Source of the DNA: JANXLO01 sp043762265
Lineage (GTDB): Bacteria; Armatimonadota; Chthonomonadetes; Chthonomonadales; Chthonomonadaceae
Assembly: GCA_043762265.1 (NCBI GenBank)
Contig: JAYUMV010000162.1
Location: 1 to 23,232 of the forward strand
DNA: 23,232 bases
Direction: 5' to 3'
The stretch's first letter is position 1; each line of letters opens with the position of its first letter. Both the position numbers and the translations under genes were made by a program. Shown in pieces: positions 7,021 through 14,862 of this stretch. Below the pieces are notes generated by a model. The model was not told where the DNA came from, made no database searches, and was given only the letters and a program-made list of their open reading frames with translations.

Positions 7021-8592
7021 TTACCGACCGGCGGCAGAATTCCAGTGGGGAGACTGGGTCTGCGGGGGCACATGATTCTCCACCAGTTGTTCGATCATCT
7101 GGTGCAGGCGCGCGGCCTCACCGACGGCCGCTCCACGCGCCTCGTCGAGGCGCACGCGCATCTCCGGAGAGAGCGCCACGGTATTGAGTTCCGTGCGGCG
7201 GCTGCGCGCCGCCTCTTCGTGCGATTTTACCAACTCCAATCGAGCCGTCGCCTGCTCCAGCACCCGCGCCTGATGAAATGCCCGCTGTACCGCTTCCTGC
7301 CCACGTCGATCCCGTACCCACTCCTCCTGTTGGTGCAGCAGCCAGGCATGGCGCAGGTTCAGGTCGTGATGGTTCCAGGCTTTGGCGGATTTGTAGAGCA
7401 GATAAGGACCGCTGATCAGCAGGCCGATCAACACATAGAGAAACATAGGGAGTTCGTGTTCTGTGACTCCGCGAATATCCAGGTCAGCGATACGTGTGAG
7501 GTGCAAGGCCCTCAACCCCATCGCCTCTGCCGCCACTTCGGCGCAACCCAATACCACGGCACCGGTCAGCAGCAGCACGGCCACTCCCAGCGCCGCCCGA
7601 TAGCGGGAGGGCAGCACGCCAAGGCGTTTGGTCTCATCGCGCTCTTCCAGCGCACGGGTAAGTGCATGGATCGCCGTATAGTAGAGTTCGCCCATGAGAT
7701 AGACGACGACGAAGCCGAGCAAGGCCGAGACGAGGAACGGAAAATAGTCACTGAGGCGGAGTTCGGGGCGTTTGAGCGCCTTCATATCCACCAGACCGAC
7801 GAGTGTGCCCAGACAGAGCGCCAGCATAAACCCGCTGACGAGCGGCGCGATGAAGCCAAAAATCCCGGAGGAGATCGTTTTGAGGAGGCTCGTGTCCTTG
7901 TGCGCGGGACTGACGCCGTGATGTCCTGCCACGCGCTCCAGCGTCGGTGTCTCCTTCTGAAGGCCCGCCTCCACGCTCTGCACCGTGACGGGGCCAGCCT
8001 CCGGGATCAGACCAGCACGCCCGGTAATCGCGGCGAACTCCTCTTGTTGTGCCGCCAGCGCCGTTTCGAGGGCAACGCGGTCGGCGCTGAGCCGGGCGAT
8101 CTCGGCGTCGAGCCCCTTACGCTCCGTCTCTGCGCGCTCGGACTCCGCTTTGAGAAAGGTGCGGGATTCCTGTTCGAGTCGCTCCGCCTCTTCCTGCGCG
8201 GCGGCTGCGCGCGACTGATAGGTCCAGAGCAGGTACCAGCCTTGCGTCGAACGATCGCCGAGCAGACCGGTAAACGAACTAAGCATCTGGCCGAGTTCGT
8301 CGCGGCGATGCTGCGAAGTCGGAAGCGGCGGATTGTACCAGAGGATCTCGCGCCCCTGCCCTGCCATATTCTGCTGCCAGTACATCGAGCCGCGCGACGG
8401 TGTGGTTGCCTCCCTCGCCTCAGTCTCCGCCCCTGATGCTTCCTGACGCGTTGGTTCCGGTCGTCCCGCTTCCGGCAGCGGGGGCGCGGTCACCGTTGGA
8501 TGGGTTCCGTTGGAGCCGTTGCAATACGGCGCGCTCATCGGTTCCCCGTCTCCTCCCGGTTCAAAGGCCTGTCTCGCCAGCTCTTCCGCCAC
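7021..8592 (-). CDS. Four-TM membrane protein with cytosolic coiled coils, unknown function
   Basis: I do not recognise a family. The N-terminal about 115 residues are low-complexity (Pro/Glu/Ala rich). Residues about 128-190 form a strong coiled coil (AQEEAERLEQESRTFLKAES and onward). Four TM helices follow at about 244-268, 283-308, 333-358 and 381-402, and residues 405-500 form a second charged helical region. The topology suggests a scaffold with both coiled coils on the same side, probably cytosolic. The GTG at 8592 follows the upstream stop by 1 nt and has AAGGGGG 8 nt before it. An ATG at 8538 (residue 19) has GGAGGAG about 11 nt upstream and is a fair alternative. The tight operon position suggests it bridges the VWA lipoprotein and the inner VWA protein. 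Confidence 0.87.
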   Translation of the reverse strand: MAEELARQAFEPGGDGEPMSAPYCNGSNGTHPTVTAPPLPEAGRPEPTRQEASGAETEAREATTPSRGSMYWQQNMAGQGREILWYNPPLPTSQHRRDELGQMLSSFTGLLGDRSTQGWYLLWTYQSRAAAAQEEAERLEQESRTFLKAESERAETERKGLDAEIARLSADRVALETALAAQQEEFAAITGRAGLIPEAGPVTVQSVEAGLQKETPTLERVAGHHGVSPAHKDTSLLKTISSGIFGFIAPLVSGFMLALCLGTLVGLVDMKALKRPELRLSDYFPFLVSALLGFVVVYLMGELYYTAIHALTRALEERDETKRLGVLPSRYRAALGVAVLLLTGAVVLGCAEVAAEAMGLRALHLTRIADLDIRGVTEHELPMFLYVLIGLLISGPYLLYKSAKAWNHHDLNLRHAWLLHQQEEWVRDRRGQEAVQRAFHQARVLEQATARLELVKSHEEAARSRRTELNTVALSPEMRVRLDEARGAAVGEAARLHQMIEQLVENHVPPQTQSPHWNSAAGR

Positions 8593-8593
8593 G

Positions 8594-9319
8594 TTAAGGG
8601 CCCCCTTGCGTCAGTTTGCGCAGCCGATCCAGTCCCCCTTGCGAGTCGGCCCCCTCGCCGGTAATCACGGCGCGGTCGCCCAGCGGAGCGAGCGCTTCCG
8701 TCAGCTTCTGGCGCATAAAGTCCCGGTATTTCGCTTCGGTCTTCGCTCCGCCGACACAGACGGCGCGCATGCTCGGGATCGCCGCAAGCGCCTCTGCCAC
8801 CTTCTTCGTCGCCTTCCCGTCGTCGTCTTCGCTGTCCGTCAGCAGCATGCAGACCGAGCTGTCGCCCTTGCTGTCCAGCTCTTTCACCACTGGCAGCATC
8901 GCCAGCAACGGCACCGACTGCTTGGTTCCTTTATTGTCGGAATGGTAGGACAAAATATCCTTCTCGACCGAACGCAGATCGCTGCCATCTTGCAGTTTCT
9001 GCGGCCCGAAATGGATGCGCGCGGCGGTGTCGTAGAACCAGATCGTCACGGGCGTCTCGCGCGGCATGATCGTATCGACGGTATCCTCGATCTGTGCGCA
9101 GTAGCGCTTGCGGGTCATCGGGTTTTCTCCGGTACTCCCGCTGATGTCCACCCCGATGAGCAGATGTACCGTGCCCGCAGTGTGGGCCAGACGTGTAGAT
9201 GGCGCATACGACGGCGGATTGCCGCCTGAAGGTAGATTGCCGCTTGTAGGGGCAGGGCAACCTGCCAGCAGAGGCGCCAGCAGGACCGAGAGCGGTATCA
9301 GCAGATAGTTTTTTCTCAT
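8594..9319 (-). CDS. VWA-domain lipoprotein, first gene of the five-gene minus-strand operon
   Basis: From the ATG at 9319 the product has 241 residues. A basic N-region (MRKNY), hydrophobic core and lipobox LLAGC (Cys21) mark it as an exported lipoprotein. A short Pro/Ser/Gly linker leads into a VWA domain with DISGS (D58, S60, S62), a candidate MIDAS Thr near residue 132 and D162 in LLTDSEDD, so metal binding looks intact. A GTG at 9337 with GAGGT only 4 nt upstream would add six residues before the signal and remains possible. The gene follows nadA but a perfect terminator lies between them, so it probably has its own promoter in 9340-9447. No convincing -35/-10 pair was found there. Confidence 0.9.
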   Translation of the reverse strand: MRKNYLLIPLSVLLAPLLAGCPAPTSGNLPSGGNPPSYAPSTRLAHTAGTVHLLIGVDISGSTGENPMTRKRYCAQIEDTVDTIMPRETPVTIWFYDTAARIHFGPQKLQDGSDLRSVEKDILSYHSDNKGTKQSVPLLAMLPVVKELDSKGDSSVCMLLTDSEDDDGKATKKVAEALAAIPSMRAVCVGGAKTEAKYRDFMRQKLTEALAPLGDRAVITGEGADSQGGLDRLRKLTQGGP

Positions 9320-9447
9320 GGTTGGTAAAAGGCGCACCAGGACCTCATGCCCGAAAAATTGGTTGACTTCACACTCATTGATACCGTATACGCAGGCGGG
9401 AAGTTTCGTCGTTGCAGATAGTCTGCCGGAACAAACGATGGCACCCC

Positions 9448-9481
9448 AAAAAACGAACCCGCCGGTCAGGGCGGGTTCGTT
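9448..9481 (-). terminator. Rho-independent terminator of nadA
   Basis: Arms 9452-9463 and 9470-9481 form a perfect 12-bp stem (AACGAACCCGCC with its complement) with a 6-nt loop. On the minus strand this is followed by six T residues. It begins 17 nt after the nadA stop and separates nadA from the VWA operon. Confidence 0.93.
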
Positions 9482-9497
9482 AAGAAAGTGGATAGGT

Positions 9498-10589
9498 TTA
9501 GCGAATGGCGAGCATCCGGTTCAAGGCGAGGCGAGCATCGGTGGCAATCTCGGGTTTGACCTTCACTTGATTGACCACGCGCCCCTGAACCAGATTCTCC
9601 ATTGTCCAGAGCAGATAGTGCGGGTGGATACGATACATCGTCGAGCAGGGACAGACGACCGGATCGAGACAGAAGATCTTCTTCTCCGGCTGCTCTTGCG
9701 CCAGGCGATTGACCAGATTGATCTCGGTGCCGATCGCCCAGGTCGTGCCCGCAGGCGACTCTGTCACGGCCTTGATGATATACTCCGTCGATCCGTTCAG
9801 ATCTGCGGCCTGCACCACGTCCAATGGACACTCCGGATGCACAATAACGCGCACGCCCGGATAGTCGGCCCGCGCCTTCGCGATCTGCTCGACATGGAAC
9901 CGACCGTGCACGGAGCAGTGGCCCTTCCAGAGCAGGACACGCTTCGCCTGCACCTCGGCCGGATTAGAGCCTCCGAAGGGTTTGAACGGGTCCCAGAGCA
10001 GCATATCTTTCTCAGGATCCAGCCCCAGCGAGACCGCCGTATTGCGGCCCAGATGCTGATCCGGGAAAAAGAGCAGTTTGTCACCCCGCTCCAGCGCCCA
10101 CTCCACCACCTTCTTCGCGTTCGACGAGGTGCAGGAAGCGCCGCCGTTGCGCCCGACAAAGGCCTTTAAGGCCGCTGTCGAGTTGACATAGGTGATCGGC
10201 ACAATGCGGGAGGTGTCGGTCGCCGTGGCGAGATCTTCCCAGCAGGCTTCCACCTGATGACTGCTCGCCATGTCCGCCATTGAACATCCGGCGCTCATGT
10301 TGGGCAGAATCACGATCTGCTCCTCGGTCGCCAGAATGTCGGCGGATTCCGCCATGAAGTGAACACCGCAGAAAATAATGTATTTCGCCTCCGGATGCTC
10401 GGCGGCGAGTTGAGAGAGTTTGAGGCTGTCTCCCCGAAAATCGGCCCACTTGATGATCTCGTCCCGCTGGTAGTGGTGACCCAGAATAATCAGGTCTTCG
10501 CCCAGGCAGCGGCGCGCGGTCACGATTCGGGCGTCGGTCTCTTCCGGCGTCAGTCGGGTGATCTCGATAGGCAGAGGTTGTTGAAACAT
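9498..10589 (-). CDS. nadA: Quinolinate synthase NadA
   Basis: NadA condenses iminoaspartate with dihydroxyacetone phosphate to quinolinate in de novo NAD synthesis, using a cytosolic [4Fe-4S] cluster. The 363-residue product shows the hallmarks: LGHHYQRDEI near residue 37, the three cluster cysteines C74 (IIFCGVHFMAES), C254 (HPECPLDV) and C313 (DPVVCPCSTM), plus SAGCSMADM and the GTEINLV segment near residue 287. Length and motif spacing fit the about 350-370-residue class. The ATG at 10589 has GAGGAG at 7 nt; the frame runs open to 10700, but that extension has no family character. nadB and nadC are not in the window. The 5' leader contains several inverted repeats. Confidence 0.97.
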   Translation of the reverse strand: MFQQPLPIEITRLTPEETDARIVTARRCLGEDLIILGHHYQRDEIIKWADFRGDSLKLSQLAAEHPEAKYIIFCGVHFMAESADILATEEQIVILPNMSAGCSMADMASSHQVEACWEDLATATDTSRIVPITYVNSTAALKAFVGRNGGASCTSSNAKKVVEWALERGDKLLFFPDQHLGRNTAVSLGLDPEKDMLLWDPFKPFGGSNPAEVQAKRVLLWKGHCSVHGRFHVEQIAKARADYPGVRVIVHPECPLDVVQAADLNGSTEYIIKAVTESPAGTTWAIGTEINLVNRLAQEQPEKKIFCLDPVVCPCSTMYRIHPHYLLWTMENLVQGRVVNQVKVKPEIATDARLALNRMLAIR

Positions 10590-10596
10590 GAATGAA

Positions 10597-10602
10597 CTCC
10601 TC
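10597..10602 (-). promoter_or_regulatory. nadA ribosome-binding site
   Basis: GAGGAG on the minus strand stands 7 nt upstream of the ATG at 10589. It fixes the nadA start over the longer open frame. Confidence 0.85.
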
Positions 10603-10623
10603 GGGCGTGCAGTCCAGGCAGTT

Positions 10624-10724
10624 CCGGAGCTCATTCTCCGGTCATCCTCCCCGGACGGGGATGTTGTCAACGCCCAAAACGTGGCTGTCGATGCAAACAA
10701 ACGAAAGCGTTACCACTCGGTAAC
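10624..10724 (-). promoter_or_regulatory. nadA leader region with three short inverted repeats
   Basis: Three small palindromes occupy the 5' region of nadA: CCGGAG/CTCCGG (10624-10641), TCCCC/GGGGA (10648-10661) and GTTACC/GGTAAC with a 4-nt spacer (10709-10724). The last could be an operator dyad and the first two leader hairpins. A TAAAAT sequence just upstream of the dyad (minus strand) is a possible -10, but no good -35 is seen. No known riboswitch was recognised. Confidence 0.35.
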
Positions 10725-10768
10725 TTCTCTATTTTACCTTACGATCCGACCAGCGCCGATGTTGCTGA

Positions 10769-10802
10769 AAAACAGGAAGCAATAGGGCACCCTCCCCTGT
10801 TT
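10769..10802 (-). terminator. Possible terminator after the polysaccharide deacetylase gene
   Basis: AAACAGG (minus strand, at the stop codon) pairs with CCTGTTT about 20 nt downstream and is followed by further T residues. The stem is only 7 bp and the loop is large, so this is a weak call. Confidence 0.35.
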
Positions 10803-11575
10803 CACGGCAGTTTCAGCAATTCGGGGATAGTGCTGCAGCGATAGCCGCGCTTCTGGAGGCCTTCGATCAGGATGGGAAGCGATTGCACCGTTGTCTCGCG
10901 GGAGACGAAGGCGCCGTCGTGCATGAGAATGATGCCGCCTGGCCGAACACGCTGTAGCACGCGTTGCGCCATCGCCTGCGGCGTCGTGACTTCGTGATTC
11001 TCCAGCCCGACAGTCCAGAGTATGAGATGATCGTGACGACGCACCACTTCGTGATAGACAGCCGGGTTCCAATCCCCGCGCGGGGGTCGAAACAGGGGGG
11101 TCGAAATGCCTACCTCAGAGGCGAGAATGCGGTCGCAAGCGTCGATTTCGGCTTGGATGGATTGCGGAGAGAGTCGGTTCATGTAAGGGTGGGTGTAAGT
11201 ATGATTGCCGATCACATGGCCCTGTGCCAGGACATTGCGAGAGAGTTGCGGAAAACGCTGGATCATGCGGCCCTCTTCGAAGAAGGTAGCGTGGACGGAG
11301 TAGCGCTTCAAGATCTCCAGGACGCGCGGGGTATAGGCGGGGTCGGGCCCGTCGTCAAAGGTGAGGGCGACGACTTTTTCGGACGTGACCGCACGCGACA
11401 CCACGACGCCGGAGTGCAGATCCCGCCACCAATCCGGCAACGTGAAGCCGTTGTACGTCGCTTTGAAGAAGGCTAGAACCAGGAGGCAGAAGAAGAGGAC
11501 GAGCGATCGCAAAATGCCTTTGCGGCCTCCGAAAATCCTGCCGGAAATCCTGGGGGTTGGATCCATGGTCATCAT
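10802..11575 (-). CDS. Membrane-anchored polysaccharide deacetylase (NodB-type, CE4)
   Basis: The 257-residue product has one N-terminal TM/signal anchor (about 22-40) and a NodB domain. It carries the metal and catalytic motifs of CE4 deacetylases: LTFDDGPDP (D74, D75), NHTYTHPYM (H125, H129), FRPPRGDWN (R163, R166) and ILMHDG (H219). These enzymes remove N-acetyl groups from peptidoglycan or other GlcNAc polymers outside the membrane; the substrate cannot be told. The usual conserved Asp-Trp element after the fourth motif is replaced by a GLENHEV stretch. The ATG at 11575 has AAGGAAG upstream at suitable spacing and lies 9 nt after the folB stop, so the two genes are probably co-transcribed. 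Confidence 0.93.
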   Translation of the reverse strand: MMTMDPTPRISGRIFGGRKGILRSLVLFFCLLVLAFFKATYNGFTLPDWWRDLHSGVVVSRAVTSEKVVALTFDDGPDPAYTPRVLEILKRYSVHATFFEEGRMIQRFPQLSRNVLAQGHVIGNHTYTHPYMNRLSPQSIQAEIDACDRILASEVGISTPLFRPPRGDWNPAVYHEVVRRHDHLILWTVGLENHEVTTPQAMAQRVLQRVRPGGIILMHDGAFVSRETTVQSLPILIEGLQKRGYRCSTIPELLKLP

Positions 11576-11584
11576 GCGACTTCC

Positions 11585-11950
11585 TTAACGGCTCCGCGTG
11601 ATCTCCACGCCGACAGAGGCTACGATCGCGTTCATCGGAGGCACCATCTTCTGCACGCGCAGCGTCAGGCTTTCGATGGACGGAAAATCAGCGAAGAGGA
11701 CCGTGACCATCCGCGCTGCCAGGGCTTCCAGCAGCCGGTACTGCTCCTGCGTTCCCACCTCCAACAGACGTTTCGCCACACGCGAGTAGTTCACGGTATC
11801 GCTCAGACGGTCACTCTCCCCGGCCGTCAGCGTATCCACGTTCAAACGGACATCCACCTGATAGCGATGCCCCACCGTCTGTTCCTGGTCGGAAGCGCCG
11901 TGATAGGCGTAGAACTCCAGCCCGCTGATAAGTATCGAATCCGATTGCAT
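11585..11950 (-). CDS. folB: Dihydroneopterin aldolase FolB
   Basis: FolB converts 7,8-dihydroneopterin to 6-hydroxymethyl-dihydropterin and glycolaldehyde in folate synthesis. The 121-residue length is typical. Family signatures are FYAYHGASDQEQ with E23, the DTVNYS segment near residue 51, the LLEALA helix, and LRVQKMVPPM with the expected catalytic Lys101 before a GVEITR end. The frame is open far upstream (to 12847), but that stretch is antisense to steA. The ATG at 11950 begins the conserved region. The Shine-Dalgarno is weak (A-rich, AGAAAAAGA). No folP or folK lies nearby. Confidence 0.93.
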   Translation of the reverse strand: MQSDSILISGLEFYAYHGASDQEQTVGHRYQVDVRLNVDTLTAGESDRLSDTVNYSRVAKRLLEVGTQEQYRLLEALAARMVTVLFADFPSIESLTLRVQKMVPPMNAIVASVGVEITRSR

Positions 11951-12041
11951 TCTTTTTCTGCCGCCCCAAGCGCACGAAACGCGCTCTGTCTCCCCAACGT
12001 AAAGTGAGAGTAGTGTACCCGATATGAACCGGGCGCGCCGA

Positions 12042-12070
12042 TTGACTTTTGTGAACAAAAAAAGGATAAT
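12042..12070 (+). promoter_or_regulatory. Sigma70-type promoter of the steA cluster
   Basis: TTGACT (12042-12047) and GATAAT (12065-12070) are separated by exactly 17 bp in the folB/steA divergent gap. A start near 12077 would leave a 5' leader of about 54 nt before the steA ATG. Confidence 0.75.
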
Positions 12071-12075
12071 ACACC

Positions 12076-12100
12076 GAGCGCAACGTTCCACGTTACGCTC
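12076..12100 (+). promoter_or_regulatory. Hairpin at the predicted 5' end of the steA transcript
   Basis: GAGCGCAACGT (12076-12086) pairs with ACGTTACGCTC (12090-12100), with one mismatch and a 3-nt loop. It begins at the predicted transcription start. It may be an mRNA-stabilising 5' stem-loop or an operator. Confidence 0.5.
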
Positions 12101-12130
12101 GCTTCGTTGTGGGCTGAGATCGGAAACCGC

Positions 12131-13282
12131 ATGGCAGTTCCCTCCCGACACCGTGTCCTGAAAGACCGGCGCACCAAAAATCTGACCCGGCGGCTTCAAC
12201 CCGGTGACATCGTGTTGATCAGTCACACCGATCTGGACACGACCGCCGCCCGTACCCTGGTCGAAAAGCAGGTCGCCGCCGTCATCAACGCGGTGCCGAG
12301 CATCTCCGGTCGTTACCCCAATCGCGGCCCCGAAGTCCTGATGAAAGCCGGCATTCCCCTGCTCGATGCGGTCGGAATGGAGGCTTTCGAAGCGACCCAG
12401 GACGGCGCCATGGCCTTGTTGGAAGGCGATTCCCTGCGTTTTGAGGATGGAACGTGCGTGCAGGGTCTCTTGATCACGCCAGAACTGTTGTCCGAGCAGC
12501 TGGCAGCGGCACATGCCAACCTCAGTCTCGAACTCGACCATTTTGCCCGTAACACCCTGGCCTACCTCGACAACGAAAAAGGCCTGTTGTTCGACGCGAT
12601 CGATGTGCCTAAGCTGACGACGCGCTTCGCCAATCGGCATGTCCTGATCGTCGTGCGCGGCGAAGGTTACAAGGACGATCTGGCGTTGCTGCATGACTAT
12701 CTGCTTGATACCCGACCGGTCCTGCTCGCGGTGGATGGCGGGGCCGATGCGCTGCTCGAAGCTCGCCTGAAGCCCGATGTCATTCTGGGCGATATGGACA
12801 GCGTCAGTGACAGCGCCCTGCGATGCGGCGCGGAGCTGATCGTACACGGCTATGCGCGCGGCGACAACCGGGGAGCGCCGGGCCTGGAGCGAATCGAAGC
12901 CCTGGGACTGAAAGCCACGGTCTTTCCCTCTCCTGGCACCAGCGAAGATGTCGCGATGCTGCTGGCGGACGAGTTAGGCGCTTCGCTTATCGTCGCAGTC
13001 GGCACGCACTTCTCTCTGGAGGAGTTTCTCGACAAAGGGCGGGCGGGCATGGCCAGCACCTTCCTGACACGCCTGCGCATCGGCTCCAAGCTGGTCGATG
13101 CCAAAGGGATTGCGCGCCTCTGGACGGGCCAGCGCCCACGGTTGCGCGAACTCGGTTTTCTGCTCTTTGCCGCAGCGACGCCGATTGTCGCCGTGCTGGG
13201 CCTCTCCCAGACAGGGCAGACTCTGATGCAGACCGTGGGCGTCACCATCAGCCTCTGGATGCGCCGCCAGATGCACCATTAG
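12131..13282 (+). CDS. steA: SteA-like protein (putative cytokinetic ring / envelope protein)
   Basis: The 383-residue product follows the SteA family: an N-terminal part with NAVPSISGRYPNRGPE (53-68) and a thiamine-pyrophosphokinase-like fold with DGGAD (202-206), KPDVILGDMDSVSD (214-227), PGTSEDVAMLLAD and GTHFSLEEFLDKGR. It ends with a C-terminal TM helix (about 340-360) and a basic tail. In Actinobacteria SteA acts with SteB in cell separation and envelope assembly; the exact reaction is unknown. The gene order steA-steB matches Rv1697-Rv1698 of mycobacteria. The ATG at 12131 begins the conserved region; a TTG at 12107 is in frame but has no ribosome site. It is the first gene of a four-gene unit behind the 12042 promoter. 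Confidence 0.88.
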   Translation: MAVPSRHRVLKDRRTKNLTRRLQPGDIVLISHTDLDTTAARTLVEKQVAAVINAVPSISGRYPNRGPEVLMKAGIPLLDAVGMEAFEATQDGAMALLEGDSLRFEDGTCVQGLLITPELLSEQLAAAHANLSLELDHFARNTLAYLDNEKGLLFDAIDVPKLTTRFANRHVLIVVRGEGYKDDLALLHDYLLDTRPVLLAVDGGADALLEARLKPDVILGDMDSVSDSALRCGAELIVHGYARGDNRGAPGLERIEALGLKATVFPSPGTSEDVAMLLADELGASLIVAVGTHFSLEEFLDKGRAGMASTFLTRLRIGSKLVDAKGIARLWTGQRPRLRELGFLLFAAATPIVAVLGLSQTGQTLMQTVGVTISLWMRRQMHH

Positions 13283-13324
13283 GCAGCAGCCCCGTTCCGT
13301 TGTCTTGTTAGAAAGGTCGGCCCC

Positions 13325-14134
13325 ATGGGACCCGGACTGAAATACCACGTTGTCACGGTCGCCGCTATCTTCTTCGCGCTCACGATTGGGCTGGTCGTCG
13401 GCAGCCTGATCGTCTCCCCACGTGTTGCAGATCGCCAGCAGCGCGCCATCACCCGCCTGCAAACCACCCTGAACCAGGACAACATCTCTCTGCGTCAGAG
13501 ACTGAAACGCTGGGAGGATTTCGGGGGTCGCGTTTCGCCGGTGCTCCTGAAGGGTCGCCTGGCTGGCACTCCGATCTGCATCATTCAGACCGGCGACTAT
13601 CCCGATGCGCTTGCCAGGGTTCGGGAGGCGCTCCAGCTTGCCGATGCGCGGATTCCCGTTGCGCTCACGATGGGACGTGCCTACGACCGACCAGACGATG
13701 TTCTGAACCCCGCGCTCGCCCCACTCCATGCCGCCAACCCGCTCCTGCCCATAGATCGCGCAGCGGTCGCCGAGTCGCTGGCAACGGCAATCGAACAGGG
13801 AACGCCGAAGCCCGAGGATCTGTTCGCGCGCCTGGAGGAGGCCCAGATCCTCCACGCCGAGGTAGACAGAATTCAATTGGCCCCTACCCGTATCGTCGTT
13901 CTCGTCGGCGGCAGCCGCACCGAGAACGACACCCGGCCTGCCCAGGTAGATCAAGCGCTGATCGAGGCCCTCCAGCGCCATGGGTTGACGGTCGTTATGT
14001 GTGAGCCCCAGGAGGTCGTCGCCTCCGATGCGGAGAACTATCGTAAACTCGGGATCAATGTCCCCACGATCATCGGCATCGACACCGATATCGGGCGCTG
14101 CGACCTGATTCTTGCGCTGGGAGGAACCCCATGA
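13325..14134 (+). CDS. SteB/MctB-like membrane-anchored protein (DUF3186, 'copper transporter' family)
   Basis: The 269-residue product has one N-terminal TM helix (about 8-30, within VTVAAIFFALTIGLVVGSLI), a coiled coil (about 36-65), and an extracytoplasmic alpha/beta domain. That domain holds LVGGSRTEND near residue 197 and closes with GIDTDIGRCDLILAL. This is the layout of the MctB/Rv1698 family, named for mycobacterial copper export, and of corynebacterial SteB, which binds SteA. Direct adjacency to steA supports the SteB role over a transporter; a single TM helix makes transport unlikely without oligomerisation. GAAAGG is 8 nt before the ATG. The stop overlaps the next start by 4 nt (ATGA). 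Confidence 0.85.
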   Translation: MGPGLKYHVVTVAAIFFALTIGLVVGSLIVSPRVADRQQRAITRLQTTLNQDNISLRQRLKRWEDFGGRVSPVLLKGRLAGTPICIIQTGDYPDALARVREALQLADARIPVALTMGRAYDRPDDVLNPALAPLHAANPLLPIDRAAVAESLATAIEQGTPKPEDLFARLEEAQILHAEVDRIQLAPTRIVVLVGGSRTENDTRPAQVDQALIEALQRHGLTVVMCEPQEVVASDAENYRKLGINVPTIIGIDTDIGRCDLILALGGTP

Positions 14135-14862
14135 TCTCCGTGCTGATCCCTGCCTACAACGAAGCCGACCGAATCGCCGACACGCTTGCCGCCGTGCGCT
14201 CTTTTGCAGAAGAGATGCACATTCGTGAGATCGTGGTCGTGGACGATGGCTCTACCGACGACACCTCGGAACGGGCGCAGGCCGCAGGCGCCGACGTGGT
14301 TTTCCGCCAGCCGAACAGCGGCAAGGGCGCTGCCCTGAACCGTGCCCTGGCCCTGGCGCAGGGCGACATTCTGCTGCTGCTCGACGCCGACCTCGGAGCT
14401 ACGGCCATCGAAGCGATGCGCCTGCTCGGCCCGGTCGTTTCGGGGGCTGCGGACATGAGCATCGCCACCTTCCCCAAGAATTCCGGCAAGGGCGGCGGAG
14501 TCGGGCTCGTCGTGCGTCTGGCGCGCTGGGGAATTCATCGCCTGACCGGGCAGACCATGCAGGCGCCGCTCTCCGGACAACGCGCCGTGCGACGTCAGGT
14601 GCTGGAGGATACCGGCGGCTTCGCGGAAAGTTGGGGAGTCGAAGTCGCGCTCACCGTCAAGGCTCTGCAGAACAACTATCGGGTGCTGGAGATTCCTACG
14701 CAGATGTCGCATCGTGTGACCGGGCGTAGTCCCGCCGCGATCCTGCACCGTGCCCAGCAGTTCATTGCGGCATTGAAGGTACTATTGCGCTTGGGCGTGC
14801 TCAGCCCGAAATCGCCTTCGACGCCGGGAATGCTGCCGCCAAAGGAGCGCCCTCAGGGATGA
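14131..14862 (+). CDS. GT2-family glycosyltransferase
   Basis: This 243-residue GT-A enzyme shows SVLIPAYNEADRI at the N-terminus, the nucleotide-binding VVVDDGSTDDT (D38, D39), NSGKGAALN, and the metal-binding DAD at residues 85-87 in LLLLDADLG. LSGQRAVRR and a GWGVE-like acceptor segment (SWGVEVALT) follow. There is no TM helix, so it should be cytosolic or peripheral. It lies between the steB-like and MraY-like genes with 4-nt overlaps on both sides (ATGA). It may therefore transfer a sugar onto, or process, the lipid-linked product of the MraY-like enzyme. Donor and acceptor are unknown. Confidence 0.9.
   Translation: MISVLIPAYNEADRIADTLAAVRSFAEEMHIREIVVVDDGSTDDTSERAQAAGADVVFRQPNSGKGAALNRALALAQGDILLLLDADLGATAIEAMRLLGPVVSGAADMSIATFPKNSGKGGGVGLVVRLARWGIHRLTGQTMQAPLSGQRAVRRQVLEDTGGFAESWGVEVALTVKALQNNYRVLEIPTQMSHRVTGRSPAAILHRAQQFIAALKVLLRLGVLSPKSPSTPGMLPPKERPQG

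Noticed and set aside
6445..8436. A 663-codon open frame on the plus strand.
   Set aside because: It is antisense to two genes with clear TM and domain structure, has no recognisable domain, and is explained by third-position GC bias.
10590..10700. Longer start for nadA.
   Set aside because: The extension has no NadA character and GAGGAG precedes the ATG at 10589.
11951..12847. Upstream open extension of the folB frame.
   Set aside because: Antisense to steA and crosses its promoter; the FolB family begins at the ATG at 11950.
12974..13981. A 335-codon minus-strand open frame opposite steA and the steB-like gene.
   Set aside because: Shadow of the plus-strand genes; no start signal and no domain.
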